A stretch of DNA of 15,904 nucleotides, from the NCBI GenBank assembly GCA_027066935.1, contig JAMOMX010000096.1, positions 1-15,904 on the forward strand, in the 5' to 3' direction. Under the pieces are notes generated by a model, which searched no databases, was not told where the DNA came from, and saw only the letters and a program-made list of their open reading frames with translations. The stretch comes from Sulfurimonas sp. (GTDB lineage: Bacteria; Campylobacterota; Campylobacteria; Campylobacterales; Sulfurimonadaceae). The position numbers and the translations under genes are program-made. Positions 7,464-14,596 of this stretch are shown here, piece by piece (the stretch's first letter is position 1; every line of letters begins with the position of its first letter).

Positions 7464-8020
7464 TGTTTGTCAAAAAGCTCTTTTACATTAACAACTTTTC
7501 TTTGCTCCTCAATAATTACAAATACATCTTTTATAGTATAGTTCATAGCTGATGCCATAAAATTTGTTGGAATCATCTCTAGGGCATTGTTATAGTCTGT
7601 AACAGCTTGGTTATATGCACGCCTAGCTGCTGAAATTTGTTCCTCTATCTCACTTAGTGAGCGTTGCAGGTGCATAACATTCTCATTTGCTTTTAAATCA
7701 GGGTAGTTTTCAACTGCTATCATGATTGAGCCTAAAGCTGAACTCATCTTTGCATCAAGTTCTATTTTTTGTTTGTCTGAAACATTTGGTTTGTTTGCAT
7801 CTGAGCGTAATTTTGTAACCTCTTCTAAGATACTTTTTTCATGTTGCATATATTTAGAAACTGATGAAACAAGGTTTGGGATAAGGTCATATCGTTTTTT
7901 AAGCTGAGTATCAACACTCGCAAAAATATTTTCTACCTGATTTTTTTTTGCAACAAGGGAGTTGTACATCAGTATTAAAATAATTGCAATAACTATAATT
8001 ATGATTAAAGATGTTGACAT
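7460..8020 (-). CDS. lemA: LemA family protein
   Basis: This 186-residue protein has one N-terminal membrane helix (residues 3-21) followed by a long-helix domain. The LemA signature is clear: YNSLVAKKNQVENIFASVD, then QLKKRYDLIPNLVSSVSKY and HEKSILEEVTKLRSDA. LemA proteins are found widely in bacterial envelopes and their molecular role is not settled. The short N terminus puts most of the protein outside the cytoplasmic membrane. The ATG has AAGGA 7 bases upstream. It is the first gene of lemA-DUF3137-EI24. A TATATT (8077-8072, minus strand) in the shared gap with flgA is a weak promoter candidate. Confidence 0.9.
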   Translation of the reverse strand: MSTSLIIIIVIAIILILMYNSLVAKKNQVENIFASVDTQLKKRYDLIPNLVSSVSKYMQHEKSILEEVTKLRSDANKPNVSDKQKIELDAKMSSALGSIMIAVENYPDLKANENVMHLQRSLSEIEEQISAARRAYNQAVTDYNNALEMIPTNFMASAMNYTIKDVFVIIEEQRKVVNVKELFDKQ

Positions 8021-8183
8021 ATGGTAATCCTTTTTTAATTTTCAATTTTTAATCTAAAAGTATGGCAGTAAAATATACTCCGACATTGACACAAAGTAAT
8101 AAAAAGTACAATTTATCAATTATATAAACCCATTCTAACAAAAATTTACTAAAAAACTGTACCATTTCGAAAATATACAAACT

Positions 8184-8189
8184 TATAAA
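8184..8189 (+). promoter_or_regulatory. possible -10 box for the flgA-ubiX-coaD-tmk run
   Basis: TATAAA at 8184-8189 lies 20 bases before the flgA TTG; a second TATAAA is at 8123-8128. Both are in the 189-base AT-rich gap shared with the divergent lemA operon. I found no convincing sigma54 (GG-N10-GC) or sigma28 site, so flgA is probably driven by the housekeeping sigma factor. Low certainty in such AT-rich DNA. Confidence 0.3.
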
Positions 8190-8209
8190 TTCACAAACAA
8201 GGAAATATA

Positions 8210-9085
8210 TTGATATTTTTTAAAATAATCTTACTTTCATTTTTATCCTTTAATCTTTTTGCAAAAACTCTCATAAAAGAGACCTACTTAATAGACACTA
8301 ATCAGATAAATTCAAAAATTTTATTTCCACATTCTAAAAAAAATATCATACTATTTAAAATTCCGTATACAAAAAACTCTATGAAAATAAAAAATTGGGA
8401 ACTAACAAGAATGCTTCATGAAAATGGCTTTAAAGATTTTAAAATAAACTCAAGATATGTTAATTTTAAAAAAATAAGCCCTATAGATACTATTAAGATA
8501 GATGAGTTTTTAAAAGAACATTATTTAGAGAAATATGAAAATATAAATATAAAAAATATAAATGTAGTTCCTCGCAGTTATCTTGAGAAACTGCCATCTT
8601 CTTTTAGTGTCCATATTAGAAACAAATCATATCTCAGTAAAGATGGTGTTATTAGTATTAAAGATGAAAAAAATAGAAAAATATTTTTTAATTACTCTAT
8701 AGATGCTGATTTAAAAGTTGCTAAAGCAAAATTAAACATTAAAAGAGGAGATGAATTTTCTGTTTTAAATGTTAAATTATCTAAAGTAAAATTAGATAAA
8801 TTTCAATCAAAGCCATTACAAAATATAAAAAAATCAAAATATCAAGCAAAGAATCATATAAAAGCTGGAAAAGTTATATTTATTAGAAATACAGTACCAC
8901 TTAGTCTAGTAAAAAAAGACTCAATCGTAAGTGTTTTTATGTATAGCGCTGGTATGAATATATCATTTGCAGCTAAAGCACTTCAAAATGGTAAGTTAAA
9001 TGATATAATTAGCATTAAAAAAAACAACACTAAAAAAAAGTTAAAAGCTAAAGTTGTAGGGTATCAAAGGGTTGAGATTAGATGA
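8210..9085 (+). CDS. flgA: flagellar basal body P-ring formation chaperone FlgA
   Basis: FlgA is the periplasmic chaperone for assembly of the flagellar P ring. The start is a TTG at 8210 with AAGGA 6 bases upstream. The N terminus is a short Sec signal peptide (MIFFKIILLSFLSFNLFAK, cleavage after FA near residue 18). The C-terminal 75 residues form the FlgA SAF-like domain: a GKVIFIRNTVPLSLVKK stretch, then MNISFAAKALQNGKLNDIISIK, close to the family pattern of long strands with an A.l.nG..gd.I motif, ending VVGYQRVEI. At 291 residues it is longer than enterobacterial FlgA, through a lysine-rich N-terminal region, as in other Campylobacterota. Its stop overlaps the ubiX start (ATGA). Confidence 0.88.
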   Translation: MIFFKIILLSFLSFNLFAKTLIKETYLIDTNQINSKILFPHSKKNIILFKIPYTKNSMKIKNWELTRMLHENGFKDFKINSRYVNFKKISPIDTIKIDEFLKEHYLEKYENINIKNINVVPRSYLEKLPSSFSVHIRNKSYLSKDGVISIKDEKNRKIFFNYSIDADLKVAKAKLNIKRGDEFSVLNVKLSKVKLDKFQSKPLQNIKKSKYQAKNHIKAGKVIFIRNTVPLSLVKKDSIVSVFMYSAGMNISFAAKALQNGKLNDIISIKKNNTKKKLKAKVVGYQRVEIR

Positions 9086-9609
9086 GTAAAAGAAAAATAG
9101 TGATAGCTAGTAGCGGTGCTAGTGGAGTCAACTTAGGATTAAAAACTTTAAAACTATTGCCTGAAAATATAGATAGACATTTTATAATGACAAAAAATTC
9201 TGAAATCGTATTAGATAAAGAGATGAATTTAACAACTCATAAAAATGAAGATATATCAGCAAGCATAGCTTCTGGTTCATTTGGAGTTGATGCGATGATA
9301 ATTGCACCATGCAGTATGAATACTTTAGCAAAAATTGCATGTGGAATATCTGATAATTTAGTTACTAGATGTGCAGCAGTTATGATAAAAGAGCACAAAA
9401 AGCTAATTCTAGCTCCAAGAGAGATGCCCTTTTCTGCTATAGCGTTAGAAAATATGCAAAAACTAGCAACATTGGGTGTAATTATAGCACCACCTGTTAT
9501 GGCTTATTATTCTAAGCAACAAACTATTGATGAGATGGAAAATTTTGTTATTGGTAAATGGTTTGATCTGCTTGATATAGAAAATAATTTATATGAAAGA
9601 TGGAAATAG
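9082..9609 (+). CDS. ubiX: UbiX flavin prenyltransferase
   Basis: UbiX joins dimethylallyl phosphate to FMN to make prenylated FMN, the cofactor of UbiD-type decarboxylases. Campylobacterota use the futalosine menaquinone route, so the partner here is probably a UbiD-like enzyme of menaquinone synthesis (inference). The 175 residues match the family: SSGASG at 10-15 for FMN phosphate, APCSMNTLAKIACGISDNL, and the APREMPFS motif with the conserved Arg-Glu. It overlaps flgA by ATGA, and its TAG abuts the coaD ATG with no gap. The same neighbours occur in C. jejuni as I recall. Confidence 0.95.
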   Translation: MSKRKIVIASSGASGVNLGLKTLKLLPENIDRHFIMTKNSEIVLDKEMNLTTHKNEDISASIASGSFGVDAMIIAPCSMNTLAKIACGISDNLVTRCAAVMIKEHKKLILAPREMPFSAIALENMQKLATLGVIIAPPVMAYYSKQQTIDEMENFVIGKWFDLLDIENNLYERWK

Positions 9610-10101
9610 ATGAATAAAATAGCACTTTATCCTGGGACTTTTGATCCTGTTACAAATGGTCATTATGACATTATAGAGAGAGCTTTAAGGTTGTTTGATG
9701 AAGTGATTGTGGCTGTTGCAATCTCACATGACAAAAAACCTATGTTTACCTTAGAAGAACGCATAGAGATGACAAAAAAAGCTGTATTAGATTTAGGAAA
9801 TGTAAAAGTTGTCGGTTTTGATAATTTAACGGTTGAACTTGCAAAAGCACATAATGCTAGTATTATTATTCGTGGTCTTAGGGCTGTGAGTGATTTTGAA
9901 TATGAGCTGCAACTTGGATACCTAAACAACTCACTAGATGACACAATTGAAACTGTTTATCTTATGCCAAAACTCAAACACGCTTTTATTAGCTCATCTA
10001 TTGTAAGAAACCTTTTAAAATTCAACGGAAAAACAGAACATCTTCTTCCTAAAGAGGTTCAAAAAATCATAGGAAGTATGACATCGTGTACATTGCAATA
10101 G
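9610..10101 (+). CDS. coaD: phosphopantetheine adenylyltransferase CoaD
   Basis: CoaD transfers AMP from ATP to 4'-phosphopantetheine, the penultimate step of coenzyme A synthesis, in the cytoplasm. The 163-residue length is standard. The nucleotidyltransferase motif GTFDPVTNGH (residues 9-18) includes the TxGH-type ATP-binding histidine H18. IIRGLRAVSDFEYE (about 86-99) and ISSSIVR with the second ATP-binding motif are also intact. The ATG directly follows the ubiX stop. The last 16 bases overlap the tmk start in another frame. Confidence 0.97.
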   Translation: MNKIALYPGTFDPVTNGHYDIIERALRLFDEVIVAVAISHDKKPMFTLEERIEMTKKAVLDLGNVKVVGFDNLTVELAKAHNASIIIRGLRAVSDFEYELQLGYLNNSLDDTIETVYLMPKLKHAFISSSIVRNLLKFNGKTEHLLPKEVQKIIGSMTSCTLQ

Positions 10102-10676
10102 AGGGGATTGATACTGCTGGTAAAAGCACTCAAATAAAAGCAATCTCGAAGCATTTTCCACATGCCATAACAACAAAAGAACCTGGAGCTACAGAGATTG
10201 GTCAAAAAATAAGAGATATTGTATTATCAGCAAAAACAAGTAGTAAAAAAGCTGAATTTCTTCTATTTTTAGCAGATAGAGCTGAACATGTAAAAGAGGT
10301 TATAGAACCAAACATAGACAAAATGATAATCTCTGATAGAAGTGCAGTAAGTGGTGTAGCCTATGCTCTTACTCAAGGCGAAATTGATAAAAAAGATTTA
10401 GTTGAGTTAAATAATTTTGCAACAAATGGCAACTACCCTCAAAAAGTTTTTTTACTAAAACTCACAAAAGAAGAGTTAGAGTTCAGACTATCACAAAAAA
10501 AACTAGATGGGATTGAGCTTCGTGGAGTTGAGTATCTTTTAAATATTCAAGATGCTATTGAAGAAGCTACTGAGCTTTTAGGGTTGGAGCTTGTAACTAT
10601 AGATGCTACTAAAAGTATAGTAGAGATTACTAATGAGATACTAACTTTTCTTACTCCTTATACCAATCCCCATTAA
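10086..10676 (+). CDS. tmk: thymidylate kinase Tmk
   Basis: Tmk phosphorylates dTMP to dTDP for DNA synthesis. The start is GTG at 10086, inside the end of coaD, because the family begins directly with the first strand before the P-loop; AGGA lies at 10071-10074 with a long spacer. The P-loop is EGIDTAGKST (6-15). KEPGATEIGQKIRD (31-44) is the conserved dTMP-site segment, and DRS at 84-86 stands where DRY is usual. A lysine-rich lid region lies near residues 143-152. The 196-residue length is normal. The last residues, YTNPH plus the TAA stop, are encoded within a sequence resembling the intergenic repeat at 5560-5618, so the C-terminal tail may be derived from it. Confidence 0.94.
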   Translation: MYIAIEGIDTAGKSTQIKAISKHFPHAITTKEPGATEIGQKIRDIVLSAKTSSKKAEFLLFLADRAEHVKEVIEPNIDKMIISDRSAVSGVAYALTQGEIDKKDLVELNNFATNGNYPQKVFLLKLTKEELEFRLSQKKLDGIELRGVEYLLNIQDAIEEATELLGLELVTIDATKSIVEITNEILTFLTPYTNPH

Positions 10677-10692
10677 AAGAAGTCTATAATAA
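10659..10692. repeat. shortened copy of the intergenic repeat, at the 3' end of tmk
   Basis: TATACCAATCCCCATTA (10659-10675) matches 5560-5576 at 15 of 17 positions. It is followed after one base by AAGAAGTC, identical to the right hairpin arm at 5603-5610, and then by TATAATA against CAATA. The segment therefore looks like the first copy with its left arm and loop removed. Seen directly: the matches. Inferred: common origin. Confidence 0.4.
10685..10690 (+). promoter_or_regulatory. -10 box upstream of the lipase gene
   Basis: A perfect TATAAT lies 19 bases before the lipase ATG at 10709, in the 32-base gap after tmk. The transcript would start about 12 bases before the ATG, just ahead of AGAGGA (10698-10703), giving a very short leader. 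The box sits at the edge of the repeat remnant. Confidence 0.45.
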
Positions 10693-10708
10693 GCCACAGA
10701 GGATAAAA

Positions 10709-11584
10709 ATGAAAAAAATTAAAAACAGAGGTAGAACTTTGGATGCTGTAGTTAATCCAAATCATTATATGCCATTTTCAAGTATCCTTGATGTTGATAC
10801 TTTTGAGAAAACATGGTTAAATAATCCTAGCCTAATATTTGCAAATATGTCACATGCTGCATACTTTGATAAGAACTTTTTAATAGAGCTATTTAAAAAA
10901 TTTGGTGCTAAAATCAAGTTTTATGAAAGTGAATTTAATGAGGGTGGCGTTAAAAGAGGGCGCGAAGCATTTTTAGCAATATGGAAAGATAAAGCAATCC
11001 TTTCATTTAGAGGAACTGAGGCAAATGAAAAACTACAAATAAAAATAAATAATAAAAATAATTTTTTAAATAAATTTACCAATATAAAACTACAAAAAGA
11101 GGTAGGGATACCTTTTCTTCCAACTGATATTATTGATGATTTATATTTTATACCCAAAACTTATGGTGAGGGTATTAATAAATCACAAATTCATAGTGGT
11201 TTTTTAAATGCCACAAAAGAACTATTTCCTAACATTCAAAAAGATATAGATCATTTACGTTTAAGTGACCCTTCTCAGATATATGTTACTGGGCATAGTT
11301 TAGGTGCTGCTATGGCAGTTGTAGCAGGTGCTTTAGGTTCATTTAAAATGATTGTTACATTTGGAGAACCAAGTGTTGGCAACAACCTAGACAACACAAT
11401 AGATAAAAACTGCAAACATATTCGATATGTTAATGGAATTGACCCAGTTACAAAAATTATTCCAAAGTTCTTGTTTGAACACCATGGTGAACTTAGAAGT
11501 ATTACCGATATTGATGGTCCAGATTTTAGATATGATCATTCAATTATTAATTACTCAATAATTTTAGAAACCACATCTCCTTAG
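10709..11584 (+). CDS. class 3 lipase (alpha/beta hydrolase)
   Basis: This is a predicted serine ester hydrolase of the fungal-lipase-like family (lipase class 3). The nucleophile elbow GHSLG places Ser197, followed by AAMAV and a VTFGEPSVGN strand. VNGIDPVTKI gives Asp245. The C-terminal DHSIINYSI gives His277, in the same context as the catalytic His of Rhizomucor-type lipases. The oxyanion segment SFRGTE (99-104) is intact, so it should be active. There is no signal peptide or membrane helix, so it is apparently cytoplasmic, unlike most secreted lipases; the substrate is unknown. It sits between tmk and hisS, which I recall as adjacent in C. jejuni, so it appears to be an insertion. It is preceded by AGAGGA and possibly has its own promoter. 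Confidence 0.82.
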   Translation: MKKIKNRGRTLDAVVNPNHYMPFSSILDVDTFEKTWLNNPSLIFANMSHAAYFDKNFLIELFKKFGAKIKFYESEFNEGGVKRGREAFLAIWKDKAILSFRGTEANEKLQIKINNKNNFLNKFTNIKLQKEVGIPFLPTDIIDDLYFIPKTYGEGINKSQIHSGFLNATKELFPNIQKDIDHLRLSDPSQIYVTGHSLGAAMAVVAGALGSFKMIVTFGEPSVGNNLDNTIDKNCKHIRYVNGIDPVTKIIPKFLFEHHGELRSITDIDGPDFRYDHSIINYSIILETTSP

Positions 11585-11616
11585 TCATAGGAATCACTTT
11601 AAAAGATAAAAAATGG

Positions 11617-11628
11617 TATTATTATAAA
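11617..11628 (+). promoter_or_regulatory. possible hisS promoter
   Basis: Two overlapping -10-like boxes, TATTAT (11617-11622) and TATAAA (11623-11628), lie in the 73-base gap before hisS. The expected transcript start near 11635 leaves about 23 bases of leader with AAAGGAAA before the ATG. The same bases can form a short AT-only hairpin (ATTATT/AATAAT) followed by TTTTT, so a weak terminator for the lipase gene is an alternative reading. Confidence 0.4.
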
Positions 11629-11657
11629 AATAATTTTTAGGTAAAAAAAGGAAATTA

Positions 11658-12869
11658 ATGATTAAATCATTAAGGGGTATGAACGATATTTTGAGTGAAG
11701 ATTATGAAAGATTTACTTATTTTATAAAAATTGCTACAAATGTAGCGCAAAGATATGGCTTTCATTTTATTGAAACCCCTCTTTTGGAAGAAACTGCTCT
11801 TTTTAAACGCTCTGTTGGCGAGTCTAGTGATATTGTTGGTAAAGAGATGTATCAGTTTATAGATAAAGGTGATAACGATGTTTGTCTCCGTCCAGAGGGA
11901 ACTGCTGGTGTTGTTCGTGCTTTTATTCAAAAAAAACTTGATAAAGCTGGTGGTATTCATAGATATTTTTACCATGGTTCAATGTTTCGTTATGAAAGAC
12001 CACAAAAAGGTCGCCTTAGACAGTTTCACCAGTTTGGTGTTGAGAGTTTTGGTGTTGATAGTGTTTATGAAGATGCTGCTATGATTATGATGGTAAGTGA
12101 TATTTTAAAAGAACTTGGCATTGGATATAGACTGCAACTAAACTCTCTTGGTGATAATAACTGTATGCCAAGTTACCGAACTAAATTAATTAACTTTGTA
12201 AAAGAATGCAAAGATGATATTTGTAAAGATTGTACTAGAAGACTAGATACAAACCCTATTCGTGTACTTGATTGTAAAAATGAAAAATGCCAAACACTAT
12301 ATAAAAATGCCCCAAAACTTTTAAATTGCTTATGTGATAGTTGTGAAGATGATTTTACCTCTCTTAAAAAGATTTTACAAAACAATGGTATTGAATATGA
12401 AATAGATACAAATCTTGTTCGAGGACTTGACTACTACTCAAAAACCGCATTTGAATTTGTGAGTGATAACATCGGTTCTCAAAGTGCGATAGCTGGTGGT
12501 GGTCGCTATGATAAGTTAGTTGAATTTTTAGATGGTCGCCCTACCCCTGCTGTTGGTTTTGCAATGGGAATAGAGAGACTTATGGAACTTATAGTGATGC
12601 CAAAAAGATCAAGAGAGGGTTACTATATTGGTGCTATGGATGAAGAAGCTATTGATATAGTTATGAGTTTAGCCCATAAAAAAAGAAAAACAGACAAAGT
12701 AATAATTGATTATAAAGCCAAGAATTTTAAGAATCATATTAAAAATGCCGATAAAGTAGGTGTTAAATATTTTTGTATAATTGGTAGCAATGAGATACAA
12801 AGTGGTAACATCACAATTAAAAATTTAGATGACAAAACAGAACAAATAATAAAACATGAGGAATTTTAG
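11658..12869 (+). CDS. hisS: histidine--tRNA ligase
   Basis: HisRS charges tRNA-His with histidine. The 403-residue class II enzyme has LRPEGTAGVVRAF (77-89), motif 2 with FRYERPQKGRLRQFHQFGVE (110-129), the histidine-specific RGLDYYSKTAFEF (255-267) and motif 3 AVGFAMGIERL (298-308). Residues 184-229 hold eight cysteines (184, 189, 192, 206, 211, 224, 226, 229) in the insertion domain, with RRLDTNPIRVLDCK as in several proteobacterial HisRS. Whether they bind metal is open. The C-terminal anticodon-binding domain is short but present. The ATG has AAAGGAAA upstream. The TAG overlaps the next gene's GTG by one base. Confidence 0.97.
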   Translation: MIKSLRGMNDILSEDYERFTYFIKIATNVAQRYGFHFIETPLLEETALFKRSVGESSDIVGKEMYQFIDKGDNDVCLRPEGTAGVVRAFIQKKLDKAGGIHRYFYHGSMFRYERPQKGRLRQFHQFGVESFGVDSVYEDAAMIMMVSDILKELGIGYRLQLNSLGDNNCMPSYRTKLINFVKECKDDICKDCTRRLDTNPIRVLDCKNEKCQTLYKNAPKLLNCLCDSCEDDFTSLKKILQNNGIEYEIDTNLVRGLDYYSKTAFEFVSDNIGSQSAIAGGGRYDKLVEFLDGRPTPAVGFAMGIERLMELIVMPKRSREGYYIGAMDEEAIDIVMSLAHKKRKTDKVIIDYKAKNFKNHIKNADKVGVKYFCIIGSNEIQSGNITIKNLDDKTEQIIKHEEF

Positions 12870-14596
12870 TGGAAAATTTACATTTAGTATGGTCGATATT
12901 TATAGATTTAATTGAGTTTTTTATATTAGCTGGTATAGTAGCTATATTTATGTTGTTTATCTATGATAAATATGTTCAAAGAAAACATGCATTATTGATA
13001 AACTACCCAGTAGTTGGTCGTTTTAGATATTTCTTTGAAGCCCTAAGAGAGCCAATGCGTCAATATTTTTCTGAAGAGACTTTTTATGATTCTAAAGATA
13101 AAGTTGATTGGGTATATACAGCAGCTAAAGATAAACCTAATTATAAATCTTTTTCTGTAGCACAGCCATTTTCTGGTTCAAGATTTATTTTAAAACACTC
13201 TACAAATGTACTAAACGACGAAGAGGTAAGTGACGATACATCTGTAGTGTTTGGTAAAAATAGAGAGATTCCATTTGTCTCTCACACCCCTATTATCCGT
13301 TCAGCAATGAGTGATGGATCACTCTCACCAGAAGCTGTCCGTGCATTTTCAATAGCTGGAGAAAAAACCAACTTAACTATAAACATAGGTGAGGGTTCTC
13401 TTACATCAAACCATCTTTTTACCCATAAACCAGATTTAGATGATTGTGAGTACCTTGAGATAGTTAAAAGTAGCTTTTTTGCAGAGTTTTTATTTAAACT
13501 AGGTAATTTCTTTTTTAATAAAGCTGTTGCTTTAAAATGGTACAGAACAATACTTTTACATAAAGAAACTCAAAATACTTACATTTATGATAATGAAACA
13601 CATGTTTTATTTCGTGTTAATTGGAAAGCTCCTTTAGAGGTTTTTCCAAAAAGTGTACCTGAAGATATCCCAAATATGATCTTTCAAATGAGTTCAGGAT
13701 TGTTCGGAGTTCGTGATGAAGCTGGAAAATTTGACAAGCTAAGATATGAAAAAGTTATGAAATTTTGTCGTATGACTGAGATTAAGATTGCTCAAGGGGC
13801 AAAACAAACTGGTGGAAAACTAGCGGGTGCTAAAGTTACTGCTGATATTGCTTATTATAGAAATGTACCAAAAGGTGAAGATGTATTTTCTCCAAATCGT
13901 TTTCCATATGCTGACACAACTGAACATCTTCTTGATTTTGTTGAAAAATTACAAAATATTTCTAAAAAACCTGTTGGCTTTAAAATAGTTATCTCTGATG
14001 TAAAATCTGTTGAAGATATGGTAAGAGAGATAGCTGCAAGAAAATCTGCTGGTAAAAATATACCTGATTTTATCACTGTTGATAGTGGTGAGGGTGGTAG
14101 TGCTACAGCTCCACTTGAACTTATGGAATCTGTAGGATTAACTACAAATAATGCCCTATATATATTAGATACTTTACTAAAAAAATACGAAATTAGAGAT
14201 GATATGAGCATAATATCTAGTGGTAAAATATTAACTCCAGATGATGCTGTTATCACTATGGCTATGGGAGCTGATGCTGTTGGAATTGCAAGAGGCTTTA
14301 TGATGAGTGGTGGTTGTATCCGTGCTAGAATGTGCTCTGGATTTGGATCACATACCTGCCCTATTGGTATGGCAACTCAAGATGTTAAAAAAAGAGCATC
14401 TTATTTGGTTGTAAAAGAGGGAAAAGAGATAGGAAACTATCATACAAACTTGATTAAAGGTATGAAAGTTGTTTCAGCTGTAATGGGTGTGAAAAATATA
14501 AATAATTTTCATAAATCTAACCTTACATATAAAAACCAAAATGGTGAAATATTTTTTGATATAGATAAACACTTTCATCATAAACTTCATGTATAG
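12869..14596 (+). CDS. membrane-anchored FMN-binding glutamate synthase-like protein
   Basis: This 575-residue protein contains the FMN/Fe-S synthase domain of glutamate synthase but lacks the glutaminase and the C-terminal GXGXG beta-helix domains. Residues 12-32 form one membrane helix, with a positively charged segment after it (YVQRKH), so the catalytic domain is probably cytoplasmic. The family core is clear: PFVSHTPIIRSAMSDGSLS, KQTGGKLAGAKVT, DFITVDSGEGGSATAP and ADAVGIARGFMM. The Fe-S cysteines are C483, C489 and C497 (CIRARMC, then SGFGSHTCPIGMATQ). The spacing Cx5Cx7C has three extra residues compared with the Cx5Cx4C of GltB. The reaction is unknown; an amidotransferase or other flavin redox role has been assumed for the family, not shown. 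The start is GTG with GAGGA 6 bases upstream. It lies between hisS and speA without gaps. Confidence 0.82.
   Translation: MENLHLVWSIFIDLIEFFILAGIVAIFMLFIYDKYVQRKHALLINYPVVGRFRYFFEALREPMRQYFSEETFYDSKDKVDWVYTAAKDKPNYKSFSVAQPFSGSRFILKHSTNVLNDEEVSDDTSVVFGKNREIPFVSHTPIIRSAMSDGSLSPEAVRAFSIAGEKTNLTINIGEGSLTSNHLFTHKPDLDDCEYLEIVKSSFFAEFLFKLGNFFFNKAVALKWYRTILLHKETQNTYIYDNETHVLFRVNWKAPLEVFPKSVPEDIPNMIFQMSSGLFGVRDEAGKFDKLRYEKVMKFCRMTEIKIAQGAKQTGGKLAGAKVTADIAYYRNVPKGEDVFSPNRFPYADTTEHLLDFVEKLQNISKKPVGFKIVISDVKSVEDMVREIAARKSAGKNIPDFITVDSGEGGSATAPLELMESVGLTTNNALYILDTLLKKYEIRDDMSIISSGKILTPDDAVITMAMGADAVGIARGFMMSGGCIRARMCSGFGSHTCPIGMATQDVKKRASYLVVKEGKEIGNYHTNLIKGMKVVSAVMGVKNINNFHKSNLTYKNQNGEIFFDIDKHFHHKLHV

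Noticed and set aside
8021..8209. Small RNA or riboswitch in the lemA-flgA gap
   Set aside because: No stable pairing or known motif is visible; the DNA is simply AT-rich with weak -10-like boxes.
10709..11584. Lipase as a secreted effector or toxin with an immunity gene
   Set aside because: There is no secretion signal, no effector-specific domain and no candidate immunity gene; both neighbours are housekeeping genes.
13855..14256. Minus-strand open frame within the glutamate-synthase-like gene
   Set aside because: It lies opposite the conserved FMN domain and resembles no protein; it is a shadow. Frames at 9663-9944, 10921-11157, 11670-11975 and 12173-12385 on the minus strand are similar.
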